From positions 1 to 11,781 of the forward strand of contig CAJXDJ010000012.1 in the NCBI GenBank assembly GCA_913052045.1: a stretch of 11,781 bases of DNA, written 5' to 3'. Source of the DNA: an uncultured Dehalococcoidia bacterium. GTDB lineage: Bacteria > Chloroflexota > Dehalococcoidia > Lucifugimonadales > GCA-2712585. Positions 1-6,436 of this stretch are shown here, piece by piece. Positions within the stretch are counted from its first letter, which is position 1; the number at the start of each line of letters is the position of its first letter. The notes beneath the pieces are model-generated. The model was given only the letters and a program-made list of their open reading frames with translations. It was not told the DNA's origin and did not search any database. The position numbers and the translations under genes were made by a program.

Positions 1-84
1 GTTATAAGGGCTAACACCAACGCTACGACAATCATGATTGGAGAACGGGTCGTGGAGTGGATAAAAAGAGGGGTTACTGGATAA
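1..84 (+). CDS. C-terminal fragment of an unidentified protein (possibly RpiB/LacA-like)
   Basis: Reading from base 1, the plus strand is open for 27 codons and stops at TAA (82-84). The peptide includes NATTIMIGERVVEWIKRG, which looks like a real protein C-terminus: a hydrophobic strand, then GERV, then a charged helix. The pattern 'N-A-hydrophobic strand-G-E/A-R-V' resembles the C-terminal region of RpiB/LacA/LacB sugar-phosphate isomerases, but 27 residues are too few to assign it. The gene is cut by the window edge and converges on the SDR gene that ends at 137. The 52 bp between the two stops show no clear terminator, only a 10-bp direct repeat GGATAAAAAG (59-68 and 79-88). That the frame is coding is a moderate inference; the function is a guess. 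Confidence 0.35.
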   Translation, partial: VIRANTNATTIMIGERVVEWIKRGVTG

Positions 85-136
85 AAAGTAATTACTCAAA
101 AGAATGGTGTGCTTACTCTCAGCAATTTTCTTCCTA

Positions 137-916
137 CTACATACCTCCAGAGACTTCGATCACTGTACCTGTTATGTAAGATGCATCATCAGAGGCTAGG
201 AAAGCGACGGTTCTGGCTACTTCTTCTGGCTTACCTCGACGACCTAATGGTATGTGTTGAATTGTTGTTTGCTTTTCAGAATCCGACATCTTGTTTATCC
301 GTTCGGCCATTCGGCTACCGGGTTCATTCAGAATATGGCCAGGCATGACGGCATTAACATAAACTCCCGAGGGTCCCAAATCCTTTGCTAATTGAGCCGT
401 GAAACCTACGACCCCGGCTTTAGCTCCCGCATATGGAATTGCCGCCGCTGCTCCGCGAACTCTGAAATTCCCTTTTACAGCCATGGAACTAATGTTAACA
501 ATTTTACCGTAATTCCTGGAAATCATGTGTGGTACCACAGAGCGACTGCATAGGAACATAGATTTGAGATTGAGATCCATGATTTGATCCCAAAGTTCGT
601 CAGATATTTCGGTTATTCCATTGGCATTCTTGTTGCCGCTTCCACCCACGTTATTTACAAGGATGTCTATTTTGCCAAAATTATCCAGGGCTTTGGTTAT
701 CAAGCCACTTACTTGATCGGGATCCGTAGCATCGGCTTTGATCCCGATAGCTTTGCCTCCGTTTGAGTTAATCTCCTTCACGACTTTGTTTAAACTGCTC
801 TCGTTAATATCACAGACCAGGACTTGAGCTCCCCTTCTACTTAATTCTAAGGCTATAGCCCTCCCAATACCCTGGCCGGAACCGGTTATAACCGCTGACT
901 TATTCTTAAAATCCAA
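137..916 (-). CDS. SDR family NAD(P)-dependent oxidoreductase (first pair, downstream member)
   Basis: Classical short-chain dehydrogenase of 259 residues, the usual family length. Cofactor motif TGSGQGIG is at residues 11-18, and Asp36 at the end of strand 2 suggests NAD(H). The NNAG motif is present as NNVG (88-91). Catalytic residues are Asn116, Ser144 in NISS, Tyr162 and Lys166. The Ser-Tyr spacing is 18, about five more than usual, because of an Ala-rich insertion (GAAAAIP) before the Tyr. The start codon is TTG (914-916), supported by GGAGG at 921-925 four bases upstream; N-terminal MDFKNKSAVITG is typical of the family. It lies 12 bp below the 929-1747 SDR gene and probably shares its transcript. 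Substrate unknown; a ketone/alcohol oxidoreductase or 3-oxoacyl-ACP reductase-like name would fit equally. Confidence 0.93.
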   Translation of the reverse strand: MDFKNKSAVITGSGQGIGRAIALELSRRGAQVLVCDINESSLNKVVKEINSNGGKAIGIKADATDPDQVSGLITKALDNFGKIDILVNNVGGSGNKNANGITEISDELWDQIMDLNLKSMFLCSRSVVPHMISRNYGKIVNISSMAVKGNFRVRGAAAAIPYAGAKAGVVGFTAQLAKDLGPSGVYVNAVMPGHILNEPGSRMAERINKMSDSEKQTTIQHIPLGRRGKPEEVARTVAFLASDDASYITGTVIEVSGGM

Positions 917-928
917 CTTTCCTCCAAG

Positions 929-1747
929 TTAATCTTTCACAGTGAATTTTCCGGCTGAATAGCCTCCATCAACATGAATAACTTCGCCCGTTATAAACTT
1001 GGCATCTTCAGATGCGAGGAAAATAACTGTGTTAGCTATTTCTACGGCCTGGGCGGTACGCCCCAGAGGGGTCTGTTCTATGAAGGCTTTCCTGTATGAG
1101 GAGGTAGATTTGGGATTTTGACCATGATCAAAATCGGTCAATGATGGAGATACGGCGTTTACCCTGATACCGTAAGGACCCATTTCTAAGGCCAGTGATT
1201 TGGTGAATTGTACGACACCTGCTTTAGAAGTAGAATAGGCAATCCCACCAACCCTGGCGTTGTTTGCTGCGGTGGAACAAATGTTAATAATGCTTCCCCC
1301 GTGCCCCTGGTTGAGCATAATCTCCACAGCAAGTTTTGAACAGATGAATACTCCTTTTAAATTGGTGCTCATGATCGTTTCCCATAAATACTCTGTCGTA
1401 GTTAGAGTGGTTTCATTGGTGCCTATAGCCGCACAGTTTACTAGGATGTCAAGGCGTCCAAACTCCGATAGCATAGTTTTGTAGGCCATTTCTACTTGGC
1501 CTGCGATAGAGACATCGCCTGGTATTGCCAAACTTTGCTTGGTTTGGTTGCCTATTTCTTTCTCTACCGCTGCTGCTCTAGCAAAATCCACATCCAATAT
1601 TGCTACTGAGGCACCTTTGTGGGCCATAAGGATAGCGATCTCTCTCCCTATACCGCTAGCGCCGCCGGTTACGAGTCCCGCTTTATCTTTTAGGTTCAAT
1701 CCTTCGTGCACCTTCGTTAATCTGACTTCGCACATAGTACCAAACAC
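929..1747 (-). CDS. SDR family oxidoreductase (first pair, upstream member)
   Basis: Classical SDR. TGGASGIG is at residues 27-34, Asp52 marks the ribose-binding end of strand 2 (NAD preference), and the catalytic set is Asn129, Ser158, Tyr171 and Lys175 with the normal 13-residue Ser-Tyr spacing. The usual NNAG is NCAA (104-107), a noticeable deviation in the adenine-pocket motif. The open frame begins with GTG at 1745-1747, with a weak AGGA seven bases upstream. This leaves about 17 residues more before the first strand than usual, so Met5 (1733-1735) or a later GTG/TTG are alternatives. A TATAAA box lies about 50 bp upstream on the minus strand but lacks a good -35. It is the first gene of a two-gene unit with the 137-916 SDR. 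The two are clearly distinct paralogs, not a recent duplication. Substrate not predictable. Confidence 0.93.
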   Translation of the reverse strand: MFGTMCEVRLTKVHEGLNLKDKAGLVTGGASGIGREIAILMAHKGASVAILDVDFARAAAVEKEIGNQTKQSLAIPGDVSIAGQVEMAYKTMLSEFGRLDILVNCAAIGTNETTLTTTEYLWETIMSTNLKGVFICSKLAVEIMLNQGHGGSIINICSTAANNARVGGIAYSTSKAGVVQFTKSLALEMGPYGIRVNAVSPSLTDFDHGQNPKSTSSYRKAFIEQTPLGRTAQAVEIANTVIFLASEDAKFITGEVIHVDGGYSAGKFTVKD

Positions 1748-1864
1748 TGACTATTCCTACTATCCCAAGTAGCTATCCTCAGTTAAGGTGATTTATAGCG
1801 AGACTCTTTTGTACTTTGGAGGGGCTACTAAGTGCCTGGACCTCTAGCATTCTATTCTTGGGGC

Positions 1865-1894
1865 TTGACACATATCCAAAGCGGACTCTAACAT
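1865..1894 (+). promoter_or_regulatory. Sigma70-type promoter for the lipoprotein gene
   Basis: A consensus -35 TTGACA (1865-1870), an 18-bp spacer and TAACAT (1889-1894, 4/6 match to TATAAT). Transcription would start near 1901 and give a leader of about 110 nt before the ATG at 2014. It is the only good promoter seen in the 266-bp gap between the divergent SDR and lipoprotein genes. Inferred from sequence only. Confidence 0.45.
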
Positions 1895-1939
1895 TGTAGG
1901 ACTGAGGTCCTGTTCTCGGAGGCTGTTTATGTGTTTTTG

Positions 1940-1967
1940 CCTGGAGAGCAAGGAATTCTTGCCCAGG
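1940..1967 (+). other. Hairpin in the lipoprotein 5' leader
   Basis: CCTGG (1940-1944) pairs with CCAGG (1963-1967), and GCAAG (1948-1952) pairs with CTTGC (1958-1962). The result is a ten-pair stem with a 3-nt bulge (AGA) and a 5-nt loop. It lies in the predicted untranslated leader, 46 bp before the start codon, followed by a short T4 run. It could be a weak attenuator or a stability element. The role is a guess; the pairing is visible. Confidence 0.3.
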
Positions 1968-2013
1968 ACTTTTATGGAATCCGCTCGTAAAAACTTTACT
2001 TAATGGAGAAGAG

Positions 2014-2637
2014 ATGAGACTGTCAAGATTAACCCTGTTGGCAGCCCTAATGATTTTGGCTGCATTGCTGACGGTTTGTGGCGGGGAAGAATCAACCACT
2101 GCAACGACTGGAGTATCTTCGGGCGACACTAGTGTGGCATCAGCTGATGATGCGGTGCAAGATGACGCAGTAGAAGATGATGCAGTAGAAGATGATGCGG
2201 TAGAAGATGACACCAGTAGCTCAGTAGTTGGTGAGCTATCCGAGCCATCGTCCATAAGAGAACATTTTTTTATAACGGCTAATAGCTCTGAATCGATAGA
2301 GGTAGATCTGGTGGCTGGAGATGTGTTGATTGTGGAAATTGCACTGGAAGGGCATAGTACAGGAGGTTCGGCCTCCTCTATTGGCCAGGCAGGAGTTTCT
2401 ACTAAAGTGACAGTGGCTGTTACAAATGAATACGATGAGGTCATTTTCCTAAAAGCCGGAGTTGAAGGCCAACCTAATTTAGAGGCAGTATATAACGTTG
2501 TTCAAGCGGAAGATGCCCAAGGAGAGTTCCTTGAGGCAATAACTATCGAGGATACTGGAACTCACACGATTGCAGTATTCAATCCCTTGTTGCTCCAAGG
2601 TCAAAGCGCTGATCTTACGATTCATATAAATCAGTAG
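2014..2637 (+). CDS. Putative secreted lipoprotein with acidic pentapeptide repeat
   Basis: I do not recognise a named family. The 207-residue protein starts with a positively charged, then strongly hydrophobic segment (residues 3-21) ending at LLTVC, so Cys22 is a candidate lipidation site. Val at -1 is unusual for a lipobox. A Ser/Thr-rich linker follows (27-43), then an acidic tandem repeat of DDAV[QE] (residues 45-64) coded by four 15-bp units. The C-terminal part (about 75-207) is predicted beta-rich: strands such as SIEVDLVAGDVLIVEIAL and a closing GTHTIAVFNP resemble PPC or GOLD-like beta-sandwich domains, but only loosely. ATG 2014 has GGAG five bases upstream. A promoter at 1865-1894 and a strong terminator at 2651-2680 make it a monocistronic unit. 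Likely exported and anchored to the outer face of the membrane. Confidence 0.8.
   Translation: MRLSRLTLLAALMILAALLTVCGGEESTTATTGVSSGDTSVASADDAVQDDAVEDDAVEDDAVEDDTSSSVVGELSEPSSIREHFFITANSSESIEVDLVAGDVLIVEIALEGHSTGGSASSIGQAGVSTKVTVAVTNEYDEVIFLKAGVEGQPNLEAVYNVVQAEDAQGEFLEAITIEDTGTHTIAVFNPLLLQGQSADLTIHINQ
2146..2211 (+). repeat. 15-bp tandem repeat coding DDAVE
   Basis: Four in-frame 15-bp units (2146-2160, 2161-2175, 2176-2190, 2191-2205) of the form GATGAYGCRGTRSAA, followed by a partial fifth, GATGAC (2206-2211). Units differ by one to three bases, mostly at third positions, except the first, which codes Gln instead of Glu. They form the acidic linker of the lipoprotein. Copy number could vary by slippage between strains. 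Confidence 0.9.
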
Positions 2638-2650
2638 AAAAAACGACTTA

Positions 2651-2680
2651 TAAAGAGCCCAGGCATACCTGGGCTCTTTA
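2651..2680. terminator. Bidirectional rho-independent terminator
   Basis: Perfect 13-bp inverted repeat TAAAGAGCCCAGG (2651-2663) and CCTGGGCTCTTTA (2668-2680) around a 4-nt loop CATA. The GC-rich core is flanked by A on one side and T on the other, so it works for both the plus-strand lipoprotein gene (stop at 2637) and the converging glutamate dehydrogenase gene (stop at 2691). Confidence 0.9.
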
Positions 2681-2690
2681 TTGAATTGGC

Positions 2691-3968
2691 CTACGGAAAG
2701 ATACCTCTCAAGGCTAGACCATGAGCTATCCTTTCAACTGCGAGTGCCAAAGCCCCAGTTCTTAGCGTTGTCTTATACCTCTCTGCAGTGTTTCTGACCT
2801 TTGACAGGCTGTTTATTATCAGGGTGGTTAGCCTTGAATTAACTTCTTCCAAATCCCAGAAAATGTGTTCTAGGTCTTGGACCCATTCAAAGTAGGAAAC
2901 AATAACTCCACCAGAGTTAGCAACTACGTCTGGGATCACATGAATTCCTTTTTCCTGTAAAATTATGTCTGACTCTGGAGTTGTTGGCCCGTTGGCAGCT
3001 TCAACCAGGATACGGGCGTTAATCTGGTCAGCATTTTGAGCTGTGATTTGTCTTTCTAGTGCGGCCGGGATGAGAACATCACAATGTAAGGACAGTAATT
3101 CCTTGTTCGAAATGGTGTCTACTCCAGGGAACGTGGCAAGATTAGGATTTGACAGTTGATGATTTCCTAAGGAATTGATGTCTAATCCATTATTATTGAA
3201 AATTGCACCGTGAATATTACTAACTGCAATAATTTTACATCCCATATCGTTCAAAAATTTAGCACTCCAGTAACCTACAGATCCGAAACCTTGGATGGCG
3301 ATTCGGCAATCTTTCAAGGGGATTTTGTGGTTCTTGAGGGTTTCTTTTGTGATGATCGAAACACCTTTACCCGTTGCCTCTTTCCTACCCACAGTGCCAC
3401 CTATGGCCACTGGTTTGCCGGTTACAACGCTGGGAGATGTACGACCTATTTGCGAGCTAACGGTATCCATAATCCAGGACATGATTTGTTCATTTGTGTT
3501 TACATCCGGGGCTGGTATATCCATATTGTGGCCCATTATGGGTGACATCTCACTTGCTAGTCGTCTGGTAAGACGCTCAAGTTCGATTGAGGAAAGTTTA
3601 TTAGGTTCGCATGTCACTCCCCCTTTACCGCCTCCGTAGGGAATGTTCGCGATAGCGCATTTCCAGGTCATCCACATTGCAAGAGCTTTGGTTTCGTCAA
3701 GATGTACATTTGGATGAAACCGAAGCCCTCCCTTCGCAGGTCCCAAAGTGGTGTTATGGTGAACACGATAAGCAGAGAACGATTTCACTGTGCCATCGTC
3801 CATTGTTACAGGAAAGTTCACTGTGAACTCCTTTTCACAACTACTTAGGATACGACGTACTCCATCGTCCAATCCGATTAGGTCTGCCACAATCTCCAGT
3901 TGCCGAACGGCCATAGAAAATACGGAAGGAGTTTGTAAACTATCTTGACAGTTTGGGCTCATTTCCAT
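2691..3968 (-). CDS. gdhA: Glutamate dehydrogenase (Glu/Leu/Phe/Val family)
   Basis: Catalyses reversible oxidative deamination of glutamate to 2-oxoglutarate and ammonium; cytoplasmic, hexameric in the family. The 425 residues match the usual length. Substrate motif GPAKGGLRFHP (77-86) has Lys79, which favours glutamate over branched-chain substrates. Lys103 in MTWKCAIANIP and Lys115 in YGGGKGG are the other catalytic lysines; Asp155 in IPAPDVNT is the catalytic acid. Rossmann motif GFGSVG is at 227-232, and Ser358 in SGGVIVSYFEW fits the glutamate pocket. The second strand ends AVSN (248-251) with Asn where NAD enzymes usually carry Asp or Glu, so NADP or dual use is possible. ATG 3968 is followed by another ATG two codons later; no strong ribosome site is seen for either. 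It lies 83 bp below the alcohol dehydrogenase on the same strand, with a strong terminator behind it. Confidence 0.95.
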   Translation of the reverse strand: MEMSPNCQDSLQTPSVFSMAVRQLEIVADLIGLDDGVRRILSSCEKEFTVNFPVTMDDGTVKSFSAYRVHHNTTLGPAKGGLRFHPNVHLDETKALAMWMTWKCAIANIPYGGGKGGVTCEPNKLSSIELERLTRRLASEMSPIMGHNMDIPAPDVNTNEQIMSWIMDTVSSQIGRTSPSVVTGKPVAIGGTVGRKEATGKGVSIITKETLKNHKIPLKDCRIAIQGFGSVGYWSAKFLNDMGCKIIAVSNIHGAIFNNNGLDINSLGNHQLSNPNLATFPGVDTISNKELLSLHCDVLIPAALERQITAQNADQINARILVEAANGPTTPESDIILQEKGIHVIPDVVANSGGVIVSYFEWVQDLEHIFWDLEEVNSRLTTLIINSLSKVRNTAERYKTTLRTGALALAVERIAHGLALRGIFP

Positions 3969-4051
3969 CGCAGTCTTACATATTTTTGTTCTTTCATAAA
4001 CAACTTGATCGTCCCTAGGGGGATTTTGTATTTAACAGCGGACAAATTTCA

Positions 4052-5152
4052 TTATGGTATTAATACGGCCCTAGTTACCTCCGTTTGCCGTGAATCCCAT
4101 TCAGCTTCGGCGAAGGCATGATTAATATCTGAGAGAGGAAACTTATGGGAAACTAGGCTGGCAAACGGGCGTTTTTCTAAATTACGTTCCAAGAAATCCA
4201 TCATTCTAGGGATAAGATGTGCAGGGTACATAAGGGATCCAATGATTCGTTTTCCCATAAGGAGCAATGAGGGATCTATTTCCGCTTTCCCACCCGCGAC
4301 TATATCGCCAATTTCTAAGAATGTCCCTCCGTTATCAAGCATTGGGATACCTTCAGTGAGGAGATCTGGTTTCCCAACTAGTTCTATGACAATGTCTGCT
4401 CCCCTTTGGTTTGTGAGAGCTTTCACCTTTTCTAGCCTAGATTCTACGGTGTAATAATGTTCGATATTGATAATCTCGTCTGCGCCGAATGCTAGTGCCA
4501 ACTGGAGCCTATTTTCCAGTCGGTCTAGTACAATAACTTGGTCTGCTCCCATATCTTTGGCTACGGCTGTAGCGGTCAGCCCAAGTCCACCTGCTCCAAT
4601 GATGACGATTGTCTGTCCCTGGGTCGCTCCGGCCGAAATCAGTCCGTTGGTTACTGTCCCTGTGGCACAATTAATTGGGGCTAGTACTTCGTCTGGTAGG
4701 GAATCTGGAGCTTTAAACACTGGATGCAGTGGTGGCAAATAAAGAAAGTCTCCAAATGTTCCTGTAAAGTAAGGATGGACCCCCGCAGCTGGTAACGGAC
4801 GATTGATACAGAGGTTTTCCATGCTTTTCAAACACATGTGGCAGTGGTTGCAAGGAAAGATAGCCGTATGCACAACTCTATCACCCTCTCTGAGGGATTT
4901 ACCCAACGAATCTCTATTTACACCCTTCCCGAGGGAATGCACGGTGCCGAACCCTTCGTGGCCCATTACTCTTCCAGACTTGGGCAGTTTTACGTTTGTC
5001 AGATCTCCTCTCCAATAGTGTAGATCTGAGCCACAGATTCCGGCTTGTTTCATCTCCAATAAAATAGATCCGGGTTCCAGAGCTTGGACTTCATATTCTT
5101 CTATCACAAAAGGTTTGCTGTGTTCTTTACACACCGCGACTCGGCCTTTCAT
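4052..5152 (-). CDS. Zinc-dependent alcohol dehydrogenase (MDR superfamily)
   Basis: Medium-chain NAD(P)-dependent dehydrogenase, 366 residues, full length. GroES-like catalytic domain: Zn ligands Cys40 (GICGSD) and His65-Glu66 (GHEGFG), with Cys162 in NCATG as probable third ligand. The structural zinc loop is intact with Cys101, Cys104, Cys107 and Cys115. The Rossmann domain has GAGGLG (186-191), and Asp210 in VLDR points to NAD(H). The overall form resembles threonine/sorbitol dehydrogenase-type enzymes acting on secondary alcohols or polyols; the substrate is not determined. ATG at 5150-5152 has GAGG five bases upstream. A promoter with perfect TTGACA lies just upstream (5180-5208). It sits between rpsU and glutamate dehydrogenase on the minus strand, a neighbourhood that gives little functional hint. 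Confidence 0.93.
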   Translation of the reverse strand: MKGRVAVCKEHSKPFVIEEYEVQALEPGSILLEMKQAGICGSDLHYWRGDLTNVKLPKSGRVMGHEGFGTVHSLGKGVNRDSLGKSLREGDRVVHTAIFPCNHCHMCLKSMENLCINRPLPAAGVHPYFTGTFGDFLYLPPLHPVFKAPDSLPDEVLAPINCATGTVTNGLISAGATQGQTIVIIGAGGLGLTATAVAKDMGADQVIVLDRLENRLQLALAFGADEIINIEHYYTVESRLEKVKALTNQRGADIVIELVGKPDLLTEGIPMLDNGGTFLEIGDIVAGGKAEIDPSLLLMGKRIIGSLMYPAHLIPRMMDFLERNLEKRPFASLVSHKFPLSDINHAFAEAEWDSRQTEVTRAVLIP

Positions 5153-5179
5153 CGCTACCTCGTGATTTTATTTGATTTA

Positions 5180-5208
5180 ACCGTAACGAAAGACAATAAA
5201 CTTGTCAA
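5180..5208 (-). promoter_or_regulatory. Candidate promoter of the zinc alcohol dehydrogenase gene
   Basis: On the minus strand, TTGACA (complement of 5203-5208), a 17-bp spacer, and TACGGT (complement of 5180-5185, 3/6 match). Transcription would begin near 5173, about 20 nt before the ATG. The perfect -35 and spacing support it; the -10 is weak. Confidence 0.35.
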
Positions 5209-5266
5209 AGAGTCTGCTATGGTAGGGGGTCTAACTTTGTGAATTCAGGGAATCAGGTGTAGGGGT

Positions 5267-5461
5267 TTAAGTCTGGGGTCGGTTGCGGCGTCGGGCCCTA
5301 CGAGCAGCCCTTTGCGCGGCTTCCCTAACTTTCTGGCTCTTGGTTTTGAAATAACGCCTATTCTTTAGCTCACGCAATATACCTGAGCGTTGAACCGCCG
5401 ATCGGAATCTATTGACCAGACTTTCAGGCGTTTCGCCTTCGTTGAGGCTGACGTAGGCCAT
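5267..5461 (-). CDS. rpsU: 30S ribosomal protein S21
   Basis: Small basic protein of 64 residues. It starts MAYVSLNEGETPESLVNRF, followed by a helical RSAVQRSGILRELKNRR segment and an Arg/Lys-rich tail (AARRARRRNRP), as in bacterial S21, which binds near the 3' end of 16S rRNA and aids initiation. Length is normal. ATG 5461 has AGGAG ten bases upstream (5472-5476), slightly long spacing. It is divergent from the SDR pair at 5699 and stands 114 bp ahead of the alcohol dehydrogenase, which has its own candidate promoter. It is the only translation-machinery gene in the window and confirms bacterial chromosomal origin for this part. Confidence 0.96.
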   Translation of the reverse strand: MAYVSLNEGETPESLVNRFRSAVQRSGILRELKNRRYFKTKSQKVREAAQRAARRARRRNRPQT

Positions 5462-5501
5462 TAATAAGAAACTCCTATGCTAAAACTTTATATATTGTTC
5501 T

Positions 5502-5510
5502 AATATACCA
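5502..5510 (-). promoter_or_regulatory. Candidate extended -10 promoter of rpsU
   Basis: On the minus strand TGGTATATT (complement of 5502-5510) fits an extended -10: TG, one base, then TATATT (5/6). No clear -35 at 17 bp. The predicted leader would be about 35 nt and would carry the AGGAG at 5472-5476. Confidence 0.3.
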
Positions 5511-5585
5511 GACAGAGCTTCAATCTGCCTAGTTCTTTCTAATCTTGGAATTAGGATGTCAGTTGTCGTTCTACTAGAATAGTGA

Positions 5586-5615
5586 TTGGATAGGTGCTAG
5601 TGATTGGGTTACAAT
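5586..5615 (+). promoter_or_regulatory. Candidate promoter of the tandem SDR pair, overlapped by direct repeats
   Basis: TTGGAT (5586-5591), an 18-bp spacer and TACAAT (5610-5615, 5/6). The 10-bp direct repeat TAGTGATTGG occurs at 5580-5589 and again at 5598-5607, overlapping the -35 and the spacer. A 15-bp inverted repeat, TCGAA-CTTAA-TTCGA (5633-5647), lies just after the expected start point. Together these look like a regulated promoter region; no regulator gene is nearby. Confidence 0.35.
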
Positions 5616-5698
5616 TTAGCGGCAGTGTGGTATCGAACTTAATTCGAGATGTTAGGAATCCCAAGGGATAAAAAGTGCAGGAATTTGATGGGGCAAGT

Positions 5699-6436
5699 AT
5701 GAGATTATTGGATAAAGTGGCTTTGATTACCGGAGGTTCAAGGGGCATGGGAGCTGCAGAGGCCCAGTTGTTTGCTCAAGAAGGTGCGAACGTTGTTATA
5801 GGTGATGTCCTAGAGGAAGAAGGTATAGAAATAGCCAAACGGATCAAATCCATCGGAGGACAGTGCATATTTACTTATTTAGATGTGACTAATCCAGATG
5901 ATTGGGAACATGCTGTTAGACTAACAATTTCCACGTTTGGGTCTGTGGATGTCTTAGTCAATAATGCAGGGATCTTAATACGAGAAGACCTAGACAGTGT
6001 TACTTTAGAAGGATGGGATAAGGTTTTAGATGTCAATGCCAAGGGTGTTTTATGGGGTTGCAAGTCTGTTGTTCCAGAAATGCAAAAAATAGGAGGGGGT
6101 TCGATAGTCAACATTTCTTCAATATCTGGAATCGTGGGATTGGGATATCCTGCATATAATGCATCAAAAGGAGCAGTCCGATCTATGACAAAGAATTTAG
6201 CATGTTTGCACGCGGGTGATAATATCCGAGTCAATTCTATTCATCCAGGGATTATTAGAACGGACATGATGAAGAATGATCCACATAGTCAGAAAGATTG
6301 GCAAAATTTGATACCTTTGGGTAGATGGGGAGAGAGTATTGAGGTGGCCTATGGAGCACTGTATCTAGCATCAGATGAATCCTCATTTGTAACAGGCTCA
6401 GAACTTGTTATAGATGGGGGATGGACATCGCAATGA
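5699..6436 (+). CDS. SDR family oxidoreductase (tandem pair, first copy)
   Basis: Classical SDR of 245 residues. TGGSRGMG is at 11-18, Asp36 after strand 2 (NAD preference), NNAG at 88-91, and the active site is Asn113, Ser141, Tyr153 and Lys157 (YNASK). The ending SFVTGSELVIDGG is the standard closing motif. I chose ATG 5699 because MRLLDKVALITGG is the normal family start. An in-frame GTG at 5675 with AGGGA six to seven bases upstream would add eight residues and cannot be excluded. It is closely related to the next gene, sharing the stretch GYPAYNASKGA and LASDESSF, so the two arose by duplication. Its TGA overlaps the start of the second copy (ATGA, 6433-6436), implying coupled translation. 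Similar to 3-alpha/20-beta-hydroxysteroid or cyclic-alcohol dehydrogenases, but the substrate is unknown. Confidence 0.94.
   Translation: MRLLDKVALITGGSRGMGAAEAQLFAQEGANVVIGDVLEEEGIEIAKRIKSIGGQCIFTYLDVTNPDDWEHAVRLTISTFGSVDVLVNNAGILIREDLDSVTLEGWDKVLDVNAKGVLWGCKSVVPEMQKIGGGSIVNISSISGIVGLGYPAYNASKGAVRSMTKNLACLHAGDNIRVNSIHPGIIRTDMMKNDPHSQKDWQNLIPLGRWGESIEVAYGALYLASDESSFVTGSELVIDGGWTSQ

Noticed and set aside
1779..2444. A 221-codon open frame on the minus strand with Ser/Thr/Ala repeats
   Set aside because: Most of it is antisense to the lipoprotein gene, and its STASS repeats are just the reverse reading of the DDAVE repeat. The plus frame has a ribosome site, signal segment, promoter and terminator.
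5875..6234. A 119-codon minus-strand open frame, and similar ones within 3210-3639
   Set aside because: Both lie opposite well-supported enzyme genes and have composition expected of antisense frames.
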